From the NCBI GenBank assembly GCA_903891475.1, contig CAITEP010000005.1:62001-126000 (forward strand): a DNA stretch of 64,000 nt. The letters run 5' to 3'. The stretch comes from an uncultured Mucilaginibacter sp. (GTDB taxonomy: Bacteria; Bacteroidota; Bacteroidia; Sphingobacteriales; Sphingobacteriaceae). The notes beneath the pieces are model-generated. The model searched no databases. It was not told the DNA's origin and worked only from the letters and a program-made list of their open reading frames with translations. Positions 53,803 to 63,826 of the stretch are shown here, piece after piece; within the stretch, counting starts at the first letter, position 1, and each line of letters opens with the position of its first letter. A program made the translations under genes and the position numbers.

Positions 53803-55701
53803 ATGTCTAAAATAATTGGAATCGACTTAGGAACAACCAACTCTTGCGTTTCGGTAATGGAAGGTAACGAACCTGTAGTTATTGCTAACAGCGAGGGTAA
53901 GCGCACTACCCCATCGGTAGTGGCATTTATTGATAATGGCGAGCGTAAAGTGGGCGATCCTGCAAAGCGTCAGGCTATCACCAACCCAACAAAAACTATC
54001 TCCTCTATCAAACGCTTTATGGGTAACCAGTTTAACGAAGTTACCAAAGAGGCAGAGCGTATGCCTTATAAAGTAGTAAAAGGCGACAATAATACCCCAA
54101 GGGTTGAAATTGGCGACCGTAAATATACACCACAAGAAATTTCGGCCATGATACTTCAAAAAATGAAGAAAACTGCCGAAGATTTTTTAGGTACAGAAGT
54201 TACCGAAGCGGTTATTACCGTTCCTGCTTATTTTAACGACGCACAACGTCAGGCAACAAAGGAAGCCGGCGAAATTGCTGGTTTAAAAGTTCGTCGTATC
54301 ATTAATGAACCTACTGCCGCTGCCCTTGCTTATGGCTTGGACAAGGCACACAAGGACATGAAAATTGTAGTATTCGACTGCGGTGGTGGTACACATGACG
54401 TGTCTGTATTGGAACTAGGTGATGGCGTTTTCGAAGTAAAATCAACCGATGGTGATACCCACTTGGGTGGTGATGACTTTGACCAAGTAATCATTGACTG
54501 GTTAGCTGACGAGTTTAAGAGTGACGAAGGCATCGACATCCGTAAAGACCCTATGGGCCTGCAACGTTTGAAAGAAGCTGCCGAAAAAGCTAAAATTGAA
54601 CTTTCAAGCACCGCGCAAACCGAAATCAATTTGCCATACATTACCGCTGTTGACGGTATGCCTAAGCACTTGGTAAAAACGTTGACCCGTGCAAAATTTG
54701 AGCAATTGGCTGATAGCTTGATAAAACGTACCATTGAGCCATGTAAATCGGCTTTGAAAAATGCTGGTTTAAGCAATTCAGATATCGACGAGATTATATT
54801 GGTAGGTGGTTCAACCCGTATACCTGCTATTCAGGAAGCTGTTGAGAAATTCTTTGGCAAGGCACCTTCAAAAGGTGTAAACCCTGATGAGGTGGTTGCC
54901 ATTGGCGCGGCTATTCAAGGTGGTGTATTAACCGGGGAAGTAAAAGATGTATTGTTGTTGGATGTTACCCCATTATCATTAGGTATTGAAACCATGGGTG
55001 GTGTAATGACCAAGCTGATTGAAGCCAACACTACTATCCCAACTAAAAAAGCGGAGACTTTCTCTACCGCGTCTGATAATCAGCCGGAAGTACAAATACA
55101 CGTGTTGCAAGGCGAGCGCCCTATGGCTGCTCAAAACCGTACCATTGGTCAGTTTAACTTGGCCGGTATACCTCCTGCACCTCGTGGCGTGCCTCAAATT
55201 GAAGTAACCTTTGATATTGATGCCAACGGTATATTACATGTATCGGCAAAAGATAAAGCAACCGGTAAGGAACAAAAAATCCGTATCGAAGCTTCATCAG
55301 GCTTAAGCGATGCCGAAATTAAGCGCATGAAAGACGAAGCGGAAGCAAATGCTGATTCTGACAGAAAGGCGAAAGAAGAAGTTGAAAAATTGAATGCGGC
55401 CGACGCGTTGATTTTCCAAACTGAAAAGCAATTGAAAGAATATGGCGACAAAATATCTGCCGATAAAAAAGCGCCTATTGAAGCTGGTTTGAAAAAACTG
55501 CAAGAAGCTTACGCCGCTAAAAACTTTGCCGAAATTGAAATAGCACAAGCTGAATTAAGCGCTGCATGGAACGTAGCCTCGGAAGAAATGTACAAAGCTA
55601 CCGCTGATGCCGGACAAGCCCAACCAGGTGCTGGTGAACAACCACACGCCGAAGGTGCTGCCGATACCGTAACAGATGTTGACTTTGAAGAAGTGAAGTA
55701 A
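53803..55701 (+). CDS. dnaK: Molecular chaperone DnaK (Hsp70)
   Basis: 632 residues, full length. The ATPase domain starts [20 protein letters not shown] and contains [15 protein letters not shown] and [17 protein letters not shown]; the cysteine and histidine there replace L and F of E. coli, a variant I believe is usual in Bacteroidota. The interdomain linker is [19 protein letters not shown]. The substrate domain and lid end in [13 protein letters not shown], the DnaK C-terminal motif. No dnaJ or grpE is adjacent. It refolds and protects proteins under stress. Confidence 0.98.
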   Translation: MSKIIGIDLGTTNSCVSVMEGNEPVVIANSEGKRTTPSVVAFIDNGERKVGDPAKRQAITNPTKTISSIKRFMGNQFNEVTKEAERMPYKVVKGDNNTPRVEIGDRKYTPQEISAMILQKMKKTAEDFLGTEVTEAVITVPAYFNDAQRQATKEAGEIAGLKVRRIINEPTAAALAYGLDKAHKDMKIVVFDCGGGTHDVSVLELGDGVFEVKSTDGDTHLGGDDFDQVIIDWLADEFKSDEGIDIRKDPMGLQRLKEAAEKAKIELSSTAQTEINLPYITAVDGMPKHLVKTLTRAKFEQLADSLIKRTIEPCKSALKNAGLSNSDIDEIILVGGSTRIPAIQEAVEKFFGKAPSKGVNPDEVVAIGAAIQGGVLTGEVKDVLLLDVTPLSLGIETMGGVMTKLIEANTTIPTKKAETFSTASDNQPEVQIHVLQGERPMAAQNRTIGQFNLAGIPPAPRGVPQIEVTFDIDANGILHVSAKDKATGKEQKIRIEASSGLSDAEIKRMKDEAEANADSDRKAKEEVEKLNAADALIFQTEKQLKEYGDKISADKKAPIEAGLKKLQEAYAAKNFAEIEIAQAELSAAWNVASEEMYKATADAGQAQPGAGEQPHAEGAADTVTDVDFEEVK

Positions 55702-55722
55702 TATTAAATAGTTTTATAAAAT

Positions 55723-55757
55723 AAAACCCCGGTAATTTAGATTGCCGGGGTTTTTAT
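55723..55757 (+). terminator. Terminator of dnaK
   Basis: AAAACCCCGG pairs with CCGGGGTTTT; the inner TAA/TTG adds a few pairs; T5 follows. It may also serve the convergent PepSY gene. Confidence 0.93.
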
Positions 55758-55781
55758 TTGAGCGCTATTTTAATAATTCCC

Positions 55782-56918
55782 CTAGTGTAGCATTTTTCTT
55801 CTTTTTAGCCAAAGTGCAAAGCCGCTTAAAGAAAGGAAGGCAGGGCTTAGCCCTACAACCACATATAAAATTCTAGAGAACTGACCCAAAAAAGTTCCTG
55901 CATGAAAGCTATAGGCAATGTAGTTAAACTTGTCCCATAAGTTTTTCTTTTTCAATTCCTCATTGGCATTTACTTTCGAAACTATAGAACCTGTGTTGAT
56001 ATTAAAATCAACCATGCTCGCGCTCAGTGGTACTATTGATGGCGTGCCCGGAATATAACCCATGGCACTAGCATTACCTAAATTAGTCCCGTTTACAATT
56101 AATTTGGTAAAAGGAATATAAAAATAATGAAACTCAAACCCCGGATACACTTTTTGAACCTGTTCCATCATTTTATCAATATTGGCATATTTATCGTTAT
56201 TTTGAATAAGTGGTGCTGGTTTTTGATAATAACTTTTATCGAGCGACCCCCAGGTCATTTGCAAGCCGCTATAAAATATTAATATGTTAAAAATTAATGT
56301 CCAAACGCCAATATACCTGTGCAGGCCAGAGGTGCTAGTGCGCCAATTTCGCCATTTTATGGGTGCCCTAAATATTAATGCCTTAAAAAAGTACTTTCGA
56401 TAAATAATAATACCTGTAATAATGTTTATAAATAAAAGTATCCCTGCTAGCGTAATAATTAAAGTGCCAATTGGTCCGGCTGCCAAGTTCCAATGAAACA
56501 CACCCGACCATAGCAGGAACGAGCTGGTAATATCTGCATAGGAGCCTTCGCGCAATATTTTACCATTGTATGGGTTTATATCCATGTTAAAGGTTTCGTC
56601 CCACTTATTCATAGGTTTTGTTCCATCTTCAACATAAATTCTAAAACTTATACAATCTGTTTTTTCTTTTGGAAACCTGATAATATTAGCACCCATAGCC
56701 TTTGGGTATTTTGTTCTTACTATTTTATATAATGAATCAGTAGGTAGCCTGTGAATACCTGGTTTTACTGTTAAAATGTCGCGGTTTATCCATTTGTCAA
56801 GCTCCATTGTATAAACCAGTAATGAACCAGTAATACCAAGCAACAGCAGCCAAACCCCATTAAACAAGCCAAGCCAACTATGTATTTTAAAAATATTTTG
56901 TTGAAATGTTTTAGCCAT
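55782..56918 (-). CDS. PepSY-associated membrane protein
   Basis: 378 residues, four membrane helices: about 20-40 (NGVWLLLLGITGSLLVYTME), 150-172, 200-222 (WTLIFNILIFYSGLQMTW) and 345-368 (ILYVVVGLSPAFLSLSGFAL). The layout, histidines near the helices (IHSWLGLFNG, LHRYIGVW) and the PepSY_TM fold match a family often paired with siderophore receptors and thought to reduce or release ferric iron from the siderophore. It lies 16 bases after the siderophore receptor gene, so the two are one operon. Confidence 0.88.
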   Translation of the reverse strand: MAKTFQQNIFKIHSWLGLFNGVWLLLLGITGSLLVYTMELDKWINRDILTVKPGIHRLPTDSLYKIVRTKYPKAMGANIIRFPKEKTDCISFRIYVEDGTKPMNKWDETFNMDINPYNGKILREGSYADITSSFLLWSGVFHWNLAAGPIGTLIITLAGILLFINIITGIIIYRKYFFKALIFRAPIKWRNWRTSTSGLHRYIGVWTLIFNILIFYSGLQMTWGSLDKSYYQKPAPLIQNNDKYANIDKMMEQVQKVYPGFEFHYFYIPFTKLIVNGTNLGNASAMGYIPGTPSIVPLSASMVDFNINTGSIVSKVNANEELKKKNLWDKFNYIAYSFHAGTFLGQFSRILYVVVGLSPAFLSLSGFALWLKRRKMLH

Positions 56919-56934
56919 TTTTTGATTTTTTTAA

Positions 56935-59319
56935 CTATTTTAAATTATACCTAAGGCTCAATTTCCAGTTCTCGGGTGTTCCTACCTGCACCATCAAATC
57001 AGACGCGTAATAGCCTAAAACGTATTTACTATTTAATAAATTGAACCCATTAAGTGCAATATTAAACTTGTTAAAAGCATAATTAATCCCCGCATCATAC
57101 ACTACATAGGAAGGCATCAAAAAGTGTTGATTGGTAGCAATGCCAACTCTATCGCCAACGTATTTAGCGCCGGCAGATAGACTTAAACCCTGTAAAACAG
57201 AATGATCTGGTACAGCATATTTTATCCAGATATTGGCAATATTATTTGGCGAATTGTCATATCGTCCACCTTTAGGGCCTAAAGGGCTGTTATCAGAAAA
57301 TACTACATGGTTATAAGCATAGCCAGCTATGATGCTAAACTGACCGATATTGCCTTGTAATGTAAATTCCGCCCCATTACTTTTTAAACCCGGCGTCACT
57401 ATTTCATGTAATCCGGTAGGGTCGGCTGGGTCCACAGCTAAAATATTTACATAATTAATAGAATAAAGGGCAACCGAGGATAATAACTTACCATTAAAAA
57501 ACAAGCCTTTATAACCTACTTCATATTGTTTACCTTCTTGAGGTGGGAATGGTCCGCCGGAATTGCGGGCGTTATCATATTGCGGTTGAAAAGATTGGCA
57601 ATAACTGGCATAAACGGTTTGGTTATTGTTTAGATTATAAACAGCTCCAAATCTGGGTAAAAAAACATGCGCCACCGAAGTGTCATTTGTTACCTGTGTA
57701 TCTTTTGAGTTGGGTAAGTTGGTAAAAAAGAAGTTGTCATATCGCCCGGCAACCAGCAACTTTAGTTTATTGTTAATGCTAATCAAATCCTGCAAATAGG
57801 CACCAACTTGTCTGTTATACTGTTTTACATCCCACACATAAGTTGATGAATTGATGGCATAGTTAAAATTATCATGGCTATAATCAGGATTTGAAAACGA
57901 TACAGAAGGTGCCGCGCCATTTACATACCTGTTATGGTTTGCGCCATAAAGCTGTACATCGGCCCCGGCAACAATTGCTTGTTTAAGCCATTTTTTACCC
58001 GTATTAAAGGTAAAAAACGCGCTATTCTGAAAGTTATAGGGGTTATAATCCCAAGTATCATAGGCGCGCTTTTGGGTATCGGGCAGGGTGGTAAAATAGT
58101 TATTTGTATAATAATCGCCGTAATGCTCGGCACTATGTTGGGTTGACCAAATTGCCCTCGACATATAGGTAAACTGCCATTGTTTATTAAATTGATGATT
58201 CAGCCTTAAAGTAATATTATTGTTGGTAATATCCTGATGGTCTTTGGGGCTATTAAATAAAAAAGTATTATTTACACCTTTCCAGTTGTAGGTACTATCC
58301 TTATTCATTAATAGTAAACCACCATGATCTTCCCCATACCTAGTCTTGTTTTCGGCATAGGTATAATCAAGGGTAAGGTTGGTTTTATCTGAAAACTTAT
58401 AAGTAATGGAGGGAGCAATTACAAGGTTTTGGTTAAACTGATACGGACGAAAACTATTGGCATAATTATAGCCAATGTTTAAGCGGTATAATAATTTTTT
58501 GTTTTTTGTTAATGGTCCACTTAAATCGGCAGCAACATCAATAAGCCCCCATGAGCCTGTGGTAATGCTAAATGAATATAACTCCTTTTCCAATGGTTTT
58601 TTAGTTACCATGTTTATTACCCCGCCAGGGCTACCCGTACTAAACAATGCCGATGCTGGCCCTGCTATTTCTTCCACTTTATCAATGTTATAAACTGGGA
58701 TTAATTGTGTCCATTGATACATGTTGCCTATATAACCATCAAAGGTTATAAATTGGTTATTGTAACTGTTTAAAAACCCACGTATGGTAAATGAAGTATA
58801 CATGTTATTACTTATTACCCCTGTCATGTTTTTTGTAACATCGTTAAGTGTTTGCGCTTGTTGGTCTTGAATAATATCATGTGTAATTATTTGTATAGTT
58901 TGTGGTGTTTCAACCAACGAAAGTGGTAGCCTTGTGCCCGAGGTTGAAAGGGTATCGGCAAACCTTTTCGGAGCTGTTCCTTTAACAGTTACCGTTTCTA
59001 AAGTTTTGGTGGCTTCATTTAGTAATAGGGTAATTTTAGTAGTAAGCCCAGCAGTAATGGTTATAGCTGTTTCTGAGCGTTTATAACCCACTCCGCTAAA
59101 GGTTACCTCATGTTTTCCTTCCGGGATGTTTTTTATCACAAAAACACCATCATTGTTCGAGGTTGTGGCCAAATGCGCGTCTTCAATTTGAACGGTTATG
59201 CCTATTAAAGGCTCCTGATTCGCATTCTGAATTTTGCCCTTTAATGAGCCTGTTTTATTTTGAGCATCCGCGTTTAAAATATATAATAACGCGCATGTGA
59301 AAAGTATTATTTTTTTCAT
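56935..59319 (-). CDS. TonB-dependent siderophore receptor
   Basis: 794 residues. A signal peptide (about 1-19, ending LNADAQ) is followed by a CarboxypepD_reg-like domain (about 22-105) and a siderophore-type plug: TPQTIQIITHDIIQDQQAQT, NMTGVISNNMYTSFTIRGF, EEIAGPASALFSTGSPGGVI and NMVTKKP. The 22-strand barrel ends with KLSLRYNLK. It imports a ferric-siderophore-like ligand across the outer membrane using TonB energy. The PepSY gene follows; a small CNGKC protein gene precedes it by 111 bases. Confidence 0.93.
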   Translation of the reverse strand: MKKIILFTCALLYILNADAQNKTGSLKGKIQNANQEPLIGITVQIEDAHLATTSNNDGVFVIKNIPEGKHEVTFSGVGYKRSETAITITAGLTTKITLLLNEATKTLETVTVKGTAPKRFADTLSTSGTRLPLSLVETPQTIQIITHDIIQDQQAQTLNDVTKNMTGVISNNMYTSFTIRGFLNSYNNQFITFDGYIGNMYQWTQLIPVYNIDKVEEIAGPASALFSTGSPGGVINMVTKKPLEKELYSFSITTGSWGLIDVAADLSGPLTKNKKLLYRLNIGYNYANSFRPYQFNQNLVIAPSITYKFSDKTNLTLDYTYAENKTRYGEDHGGLLLMNKDSTYNWKGVNNTFLFNSPKDHQDITNNNITLRLNHQFNKQWQFTYMSRAIWSTQHSAEHYGDYYTNNYFTTLPDTQKRAYDTWDYNPYNFQNSAFFTFNTGKKWLKQAIVAGADVQLYGANHNRYVNGAAPSVSFSNPDYSHDNFNYAINSSTYVWDVKQYNRQVGAYLQDLISINNKLKLLVAGRYDNFFFTNLPNSKDTQVTNDTSVAHVFLPRFGAVYNLNNNQTVYASYCQSFQPQYDNARNSGGPFPPQEGKQYEVGYKGLFFNGKLLSSVALYSINYVNILAVDPADPTGLHEIVTPGLKSNGAEFTLQGNIGQFSIIAGYAYNHVVFSDNSPLGPKGGRYDNSPNNIANIWIKYAVPDHSVLQGLSLSAGAKYVGDRVGIATNQHFLMPSYVVYDAGINYAFNKFNIALNGFNLLNSKYVLGYYASDLMVQVGTPENWKLSLRYNLK

Positions 59320-59430
59320 GTCGGTTGGTTAAATACCAATGCAGTGGCAAGTAATTAATGCAGCCAAAGTTTGGTGTTATAATTTTGTTAAATAGTTATA
59401 CTACAGCAGAATTGCCGTTTTGAGGAGATT

Positions 59431-59802
59431 TTAGGAAACCCGGGGCGGTTGAAAAAACCGGAAACTTACATCAATGGGTGTTTTTGCTTTTAAGAAAGGA
59501 TACCTAGCCGCTTCTGAAATAGTATTGAAGGTTATTTTTGTGTATAATATTTTACCTCCGATAATTTCAAATTTATGCTCATTGCGGCGACTGTTGTTTT
59601 GTTTCTCTTTGCTTTCAAGCTGCCTAAGTTTCTTCATTAAATAACACTTGCCATTACAATGCATTAATGGCTTGTTTTTGTTGACGCAATATTTTATATA
59701 CGAGGTATTGTTTACATAATAATCAACAACCATCATATACCTATTAATGGTCTGTATAGTTACAGCCCAAATTAATAGGTATGTGGTTATTTTTTTTAAC
59801 AT
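59431..59802 (-). CDS. Small CNGKC-motif protein (first paralogue)
   Basis: 123 residues. One N-terminal hydrophobic helix or signal (about 5-25) leads to NTSYIKYCVNKNKPLMHCNG then KCYLMKKLRQLESKEKQ: C39, H48, C49 and C53 are close together and could bind a metal. A basic, charged segment follows, and the protein ends RFFQPPRVS. It shares this architecture with the 124-residue gene at the far end of the module. The family has no assigned function that I know. It lies 28 bases after the DUF3347 gene, in the same operon direction. Confidence 0.75.
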   Translation of the reverse strand: MLKKITTYLLIWAVTIQTINRYMMVVDYYVNNTSYIKYCVNKNKPLMHCNGKCYLMKKLRQLESKEKQNNSRRNEHKFEIIGGKILYTKITFNTISEAARYPFLKAKTPIDVSFRFFQPPRVS

Positions 59803-59830
59803 TTTATTTGTAAAGTTTAATAATGTGGTA

Positions 59831-60328
59831 TTATTTAACAGCAGGCAAAGTTTGTTTTACCTTGCTGCAATTAGCCATGCCCATATAGGGGTCTTTACCA
59901 TCGGCAGTTGTGCTTAAAAAATATTGCTGTTTCATAGTGCAATATTGGCGGTAAATGGTTTTTTGGTTCAGCTTTATGTCCTTCAATAAAATAAACAGGT
60001 TGTTTGATAGGCTTGCAAAATGTTCCCGTTGGTGCGCTACCAAATTTACCTCACTTATATGACGGCTATCAAATTTAAGCTTTTCAACTAAAGCAGTTTG
60101 CTGGGTGTTTAAGCTAGAGGCAGGTAAAGCTGTCAGGTTTGTTAATAATACTTTGGCAGCGCCCGATGCTTGTTTACCATCGGGAATAATCAGCGCGTCT
60201 TTTAAACCAATGTAATTGTCAAAAATGGTGTTAATTGGTTTAATAAGTAGGTTTGTTTGAGCAAAACCTTGTTGGCTAATTAGAAATGCGAAGCCTAGAA
60301 TGAAGGCTCTAATTTTTAATATTTTCAT
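59831..60328 (-). CDS. DUF3347 periplasmic protein
   Basis: 165 residues, signal peptide about 1-23 (ending GFAQ). A four-helix DUF3347 domain follows: YIGLKDALIIPDGKQASGAA, HISEVNLVAHQREHFASLS, and the C-terminal pattern YRQYCTMKQQYFLST...YMGMANCSKVK. The last part corresponds to the family's Q-x-C-P-M ... Y-x-G-x-M-x-x-C motif, with C130, M132, M149, M151 and C154 as possible copper ligands (proline of CPM replaced by T). DUF3347 is often found with copper-efflux CusB. It starts 16 bases after a TonB receptor gene. Confidence 0.82.
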   Translation of the reverse strand: MKILKIRAFILGFAFLISQQGFAQTNLLIKPINTIFDNYIGLKDALIIPDGKQASGAAKVLLTNLTALPASSLNTQQTALVEKLKFDSRHISEVNLVAHQREHFASLSNNLFILLKDIKLNQKTIYRQYCTMKQQYFLSTTADGKDPYMGMANCSKVKQTLPAVK

Positions 60329-60344
60329 TTATGTTGTTTAAAGT

Positions 60345-62804
60345 TTATTTATTTGAATTACCTAAATTGCCAATAGGAAAAATCAATTTAAAGCTAACAT
60401 TCCGTCCCATGTTATAAATTCCTTGACTTTGTTTGGTCACAGTATTATCGCCCCAAAAATATTGCGCCAGGTTCAGATGGTCGGCATAAGCTACATTGGT
60501 TAAGTTGGTACAATTAATGTACAAGGCACATATGGTTTTACCATTTTTAGAATTGATAATATTTGTACCAATACCGGCATTGAATATGGTATAAGCAGCC
60601 GATGGTAATTCGGTATTAAAGGCGCTGTAAACGTTGTTTTGTTCCCAATCGTGCCGTAAACCGAATTTGATATAGCTACCTTTCAAAAATGAATTAGGCT
60701 TATCATTCAATCTTATTTTTACTTCGGAGATTAAATGTGGCGCGGCTATATATGGAAGATGTTGTGTTGAATCGGTAGCGTTTGGAATTTGCGAATAAAT
60801 GTAAGTGAACCCATTATCAATCTCTAACCATTTGGCATTAGATGGGTGAATATTTAAAAATCCGGAAAGTCCTGTAAGAATGGCTGTATTGGTTGAAAGG
60901 TATTGGTAAACATGATATCCGTTTAAAAGGGAATCGGTGCGACCTGAAAATATAAAGTTATTAATATGGTTATAAAAACCATCTGCTTCCAAGCTTATAT
61001 CTTTACCATCATAGCCGTATGCCAAATCAACCTGATAACCTTCTTCAGCCTTTAGGTTAATATTGCCAATGTTTACTACATTCGACCCAATATTAAGCCC
61101 ATTGCTCGTTAATTCATTAATTGCAGGTGCTCGGTAACTTTTTGAGATGTTCAGTTTAACATAATTTTCATTATCCAATTGGTATGATGCACCTATACTA
61201 CCCGACAACCCACTGTAAGTATTATTGAAACCTTGAAATTGTACATTTGATCCGGGTGTTCCAGCAGGAACAATATAGCCCGCATCATTTAATGACATGG
61301 CATCTCCAATAAAGTTGGTTTGGTCAAAGCGTAAACCTCCGCTTAAAGTCAACTCTTTCAATTTCTTTTCAAGGATTGCATAGCCTCCAATTTCGAAATT
61401 GGTATAATTGGGTATTGAATAGCTTGGTGTATAGGGTGCGGGTGGTGCTTCACCGTTATGATGAAATTCGTACATTCCGTTGATGCCCGTTGTTAATTTT
61501 ATACCCGATTTTTCGTTTCCAATTTGATATTTCAAATTGAACGGTATATCACCCAATAATAGGTTACTGCTACCAACTGTTCCGGTATCTATATCATGAT
61601 GAACACTTCTGGCAAAACCAACATCGATGCCCAAATGACCCGTGCCTAAATTGATGCTGTTTTGCCACCATGCCTGGTATTCAGCCAAAATCTTATCGCT
61701 TGCTATCGTAGCGTTGTACGACTGGAAATCGGAATTTGTAGGGTACACCTTACCGTTCTGCGGATAATCAAACATAAATCTACCTGTACTATCACGGTTT
61801 CCAGTTGGCAGCTCTATTCGGCGGTTCAAAGCGCTTAGGGTAAGGCGCGAATACCCCCAGGGTTTATTTATTCCTAGTGTCACCCTCGCGTTAGTTTGGT
61901 TCCATGCAGTTCCCCAAACATAACCATCTTTAGGGTTCGAGTAAGCATGTGCCGCTTCACCACTTGCTTGCAAGCTCCATACAAAACCATTATGATTGCC
62001 AGCAATATTTAATGAACTTCCAAGGTACCCGTTATTGGTATGGTATTCAGTAAGTACGCTTCCCAATATTGTTCCGTTTTGAGGTAGGGGAGCCGATTTA
62101 AAATTAATAACTCCTGCTTCGGCATTGGCACCGTATTGTAGGGAAGCAGGCCCTCTAATTATTTCGGCAGAATGCACCGCATAGGGATCTATCAAAATAC
62201 CATGATCGTCTCCCCATTGAAAGTCTTCCTGCGGCACGCCATCCATCATGTTAAGTACGCGCTCAAAACCTAAACCATTTATTTGAGGCTTGGTAGTGCC
62301 CGATCCTTCAGTAGTTTCATTAATTCCCGGCTGCGAAGCGATTAGGTCTATGGCAGTATTAGCCACCGATTCTTGAATCATTTTATTGGAAATTATGGTA
62401 ATCGGTACTGTGGCCTGCCTTCTTGTAGTTGTGTTACCCAAGGTAGTTACTATCACATCAGATAGTTCATAATTTGAGGCATCCAATTTAAAATCCACCG
62501 AATAGGCATTTCCAAGGTCAACTACTTTGGTAACACTGGCATATCCTATAGCTGTAATTTGTATTAAATACTCACCTTTGGGTAGTTGTTTAAGGGAATA
62601 CGTGCCATTCGCGTCGGTACTTGTGGCTATTTTTAAATCGGGTATGGTAATGGTTACTCCCGGTATTGGTAGTCCTGTAGTTTTGTCGGTAATTTTACCG
62701 GTTATATACCCTGACCCTGGGATTGTATTTGCCTTTGTCGAATAAACTATAAGTAATATATTAAAAAACAAAGCCACTAGGTTGACCTTTATAAAAAATT
62801 TCAT
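60345..62804 (-). CDS. TonB-dependent outer-membrane receptor of the metal module
   Basis: 819 residues from the ATG at 62804, which starts a good signal peptide (MKFFIKVNLVALFFNILLIV); an ATG 16 codons upstream would spoil it. CarboxypepD_reg-like domain about 30-110 (ITGKITDKTTGLPIPGVTIT), plug about 115-235 (RQATVPITIISNKMIQES, INGLGFERVLNMMDGVPQED, HSAEIIRGPASLQYGANAEA), then barrel. The histidine-containing loop FHHNGEAPPAP and the plug segment WGDDHG may touch metal. With DUF3347 and CNGKC genes next to it, import of a copper or iron species is plausible; the ligand is unknown. Confidence 0.88.
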   Translation of the reverse strand: MKFFIKVNLVALFFNILLIVYSTKANTIPGSGYITGKITDKTTGLPIPGVTITIPDLKIATSTDANGTYSLKQLPKGEYLIQITAIGYASVTKVVDLGNAYSVDFKLDASNYELSDVIVTTLGNTTTRRQATVPITIISNKMIQESVANTAIDLIASQPGINETTEGSGTTKPQINGLGFERVLNMMDGVPQEDFQWGDDHGILIDPYAVHSAEIIRGPASLQYGANAEAGVINFKSAPLPQNGTILGSVLTEYHTNNGYLGSSLNIAGNHNGFVWSLQASGEAAHAYSNPKDGYVWGTAWNQTNARVTLGINKPWGYSRLTLSALNRRIELPTGNRDSTGRFMFDYPQNGKVYPTNSDFQSYNATIASDKILAEYQAWWQNSINLGTGHLGIDVGFARSVHHDIDTGTVGSSNLLLGDIPFNLKYQIGNEKSGIKLTTGINGMYEFHHNGEAPPAPYTPSYSIPNYTNFEIGGYAILEKKLKELTLSGGLRFDQTNFIGDAMSLNDAGYIVPAGTPGSNVQFQGFNNTYSGLSGSIGASYQLDNENYVKLNISKSYRAPAINELTSNGLNIGSNVVNIGNINLKAEEGYQVDLAYGYDGKDISLEADGFYNHINNFIFSGRTDSLLNGYHVYQYLSTNTAILTGLSGFLNIHPSNAKWLEIDNGFTYIYSQIPNATDSTQHLPYIAAPHLISEVKIRLNDKPNSFLKGSYIKFGLRHDWEQNNVYSAFNTELPSAAYTIFNAGIGTNIINSKNGKTICALYINCTNLTNVAYADHLNLAQYFWGDNTVTKQSQGIYNMGRNVSFKLIFPIGNLGNSNK

Positions 62805-62965
62805 ATAAATAAATTTTGCCATATAACACACAATGCCATTAGCATCGAACACTATTTGGTAATGATAAATAGACTATTTATTGATTTTCTTTTTGCAAAG
62901 AAGTATAAGCTCAAAAATGTATTAACATTTATGATGCTATAGAGAATTGAAAAAAATAGAATGAA

Positions 62966-63340
62966 TTAGCCTAACTGTGGTGGCTGGAAAACAGGGAGTA
63001 CAATGGAAGGTAAGCTAACGCGAGGATTTGGAACCTGCATTACCTGCAACACCCGCGAATAAAATTTTACCTCGGTTTTTTGAGTAAATAAAGCATCTTG
63101 AAGCAGATTTTTTTGAGCCATACGCTCTTCGTTTTTGTCGTGCTCCTGGGCTTGCTTTATTTTTTTCATAAAATAACATTTACCATTACAGTGCATCCAG
63201 GGTTTGTTCCTGTTTTCGCAAAGTTTGGTAGCAATGTAATTTTTATTTAACTCAAAACCCGCGTAAACAAATAAACGCGAAAAGTTTGCAGAAATCATTG
63301 TGACAATAAGCACAAGGGCTGTAACTTTTTTGAGTTTCAT
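62966..63340 (-). CDS. Small CNGKC-motif protein (second paralogue)
   Basis: 124 residues. N-terminal hydrophobic segment about 6-28, then NKNYIATKLCENRNKPWMHC and NGKCYFMKKIKQAQEHDK: C41, H50, C51 and C55 match the positions in the first paralogue, and the protein again ends in a FQPP motif (PVFQPPQLG). It is upstream of the TonB receptor gene by 161 bases and probably opens the module. Its -7 box lies only five bases before the ATG, so the message is nearly leaderless. Confidence 0.75.
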   Translation of the reverse strand: MKLKKVTALVLIVTMISANFSRLFVYAGFELNKNYIATKLCENRNKPWMHCNGKCYFMKKIKQAQEHDKNEERMAQKNLLQDALFTQKTEVKFYSRVLQVMQVPNPRVSLPSIVLPVFQPPQLG

Positions 63341-63363
63341 GTCGCAAAGATAAATAATGCGAC
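63341..63363 (-). promoter_or_regulatory. Promoter of the metal module with overlapping inverted repeat
   Basis: On the minus strand TATCTTTG (63352-63345) matches the -7 box; a TTG lies 22 bases further upstream. GTCGC (63341-63345) and GCGAC (63359-63363) flank it symmetrically and could be an operator. Confidence 0.55.
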
Positions 63364-63466
63364 TGTATAATTACCAATTTGGGATTGGTTATTTTGTGTT
63401 AAAGGTTGTGGGAATCTAAAAATAGGTCTTCATCTTCTAAAAACAAAGACCTATATAGATTTTGCC

Positions 63467-63826
63467 TTATTCATTATCCCTTAACAATGTTGCATGAAGT
63501 GTTTTACCATTTAACTGGATATCCATCCCAATTGAATCGGCTTGGGTATAGTATTTGCCAGTATGCTGAATTGGGCTTCCATAAACAGGTACATCAAATT
63601 TAATTTCAGTTCCTTCAACTTTTCCATTTACAATGGTTCCTTTCGGGAAAGTAGCCACACCAGCTAGTGAGCCGCTTTCGGCTTTAAAATTATAAGTTAC
63701 CGGGTATTCATTTCCATCAGGTGTTTTGTATGTACCTTTCCACTTGCCTTCTACCGAGGTTGACGCTTTAAAAGAAACCAAAAGGCAAGATAATAATGCT
63801 GCAGTTGTAAAAATCTTTTTTGTCAT
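63467..63826 (-). CDS. Small secreted beta-rich protein of unknown function
   Basis: 119 residues. A signal peptide (about 1-22, ending FKAST) is followed by a lipocalin-like beta pattern: VEGKWKGTYKTPDGNEYPVT, GSLAGVATFPKGTIVNGKVE and GTEIKFDVPVYGSPIQHTGK. Similar 90-100-residue units occur alone or fused to enzymes in this phylum, as I recall; they may bind a small ligand. It is 126 bases upstream of the metal module and on the same strand, but the module has its own promoter. The remaining 174 bases to the window end hold nothing recognised. Confidence 0.65.
   Translation of the reverse strand: MTKKIFTTAALLSCLLVSFKASTSVEGKWKGTYKTPDGNEYPVTYNFKAESGSLAGVATFPKGTIVNGKVEGTEIKFDVPVYGSPIQHTGKYYTQADSIGMDIQLNGKTLHATLLRDNE

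Noticed and set aside
54330..54776. Minus-strand frame of 148 codons inside dnaK
   Set aside because: It is an antisense shadow of a highly conserved gene.
62805..62852. Upstream ATG for the TonB receptor gene
   Set aside because: It would put 16 polar residues before the signal peptide.
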